DNA from: Anaerolineales bacterium UBA3940
Lineage (GTDB): Bacteria > Chloroflexota > Anaerolineae > Aggregatilineales > UBA3940
Length of the DNA stretch: 5,298 nucleotides
Direction: 5' to 3'
Assembly (NCBI GenBank): GCA_002385675.1
Contig: DGDY01000140.1
Span: forward strand, 1-5,298
This document shows positions 5,280-5,298 of the stretch, piece after piece. Positions within the stretch are counted from its first letter, which is position 1; each line of letters opens with the position of its first letter. The notes beneath the pieces are model-generated. The model saw only the letters and a program-made list of their open reading frames with translations, did no database searches and was not told the DNA's origin. A program made the position numbers and the translations under genes.

Positions 5280-5298
5280 CTGTCTCTTATACACATCT
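5280..5298. other. Tn5/Nextera mosaic-end adapter left at the contig end (artefact)
   Basis: CTGTCTCTTATACACATCT is an exact match to the 19-bp Tn5 mosaic end used as the transposase adapter in Nextera libraries. It sits flush at the terminus of the sequence with no transposon arm beyond it, so it is library adapter that escaped trimming rather than a biological element. The first C could belong to either the genome or the adapter. Confidence 0.96.

Noticed and set aside
5280..5298. Real Tn5-type transposon end
   Set aside because: Exactly 19 bases of mosaic end, flush with the sequence end and with no transposon arm or target duplication, is the hallmark of a sequencing adapter.

Overview
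The window is a short, GC-rich contig (genes look roughly two-thirds G+C) from what appears to be a free-living, menaquinone-using bacterium. Chromosome-like housekeeping genes, high GC, and intergenic hairpin and 9-bp-module repeats of a kind I associate from memory with Chloroflexota and other environmental bacteria make Chloroflexota my best guess. That assignment is inference only. The last 19 bases are the Tn5/Nextera mosaic-end adapter, so the genuine sequence stops at about 5279.

Layout: the left edge holds the first seven codons of a minus-strand gene (possibly rarA). A divergent intergenic region with a candidate extended -10 promoter leads to a PIG-L/LmbE-family zinc deacetylase (192-959, +). 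A 137-bp convergent gap with three successive hairpins separates it from kynB, a metal-dependent kynurenine formamidase (1097-1729, -). A divergent gap, mostly filled by a composite repeat (1804-1944), leads to xylulokinase xylB (1965-3473, +). A second copy of the same repeat (3461-3617) fills the gap between the convergent xylB and menA. The right third is a minus-strand menaquinone operon: the last 18 codons of an unidentified gene (5223-5279), menG/ubiE (4506-5222) and menA (3616-4509). These are packed with no gap or with a 4-bp ATGA overlap.

How the genes work together: MenA prenylates 1,4-dihydroxy-2-naphthoate to demethylmenaquinone, and MenG methylates that to menaquinone, so these two genes encode the last two steps of one pathway. 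The PIG-L protein, KynB and XylB look like independent metabolic genes (amide/N-acetyl hydrolysis, tryptophan catabolism, pentose entry) with no partner enzymes in the window.

I see no defence system, mobile-element transposase, CRISPR array or RNA gene. The most unusual structure is the pair of same-orientation composite repeats bracketing xylB. They are built from 9-bp modules arranged as nested inverted repeats with differing module numbers. One copy supplies the last codons and stop of xylB and runs up to the stop codon of menA.
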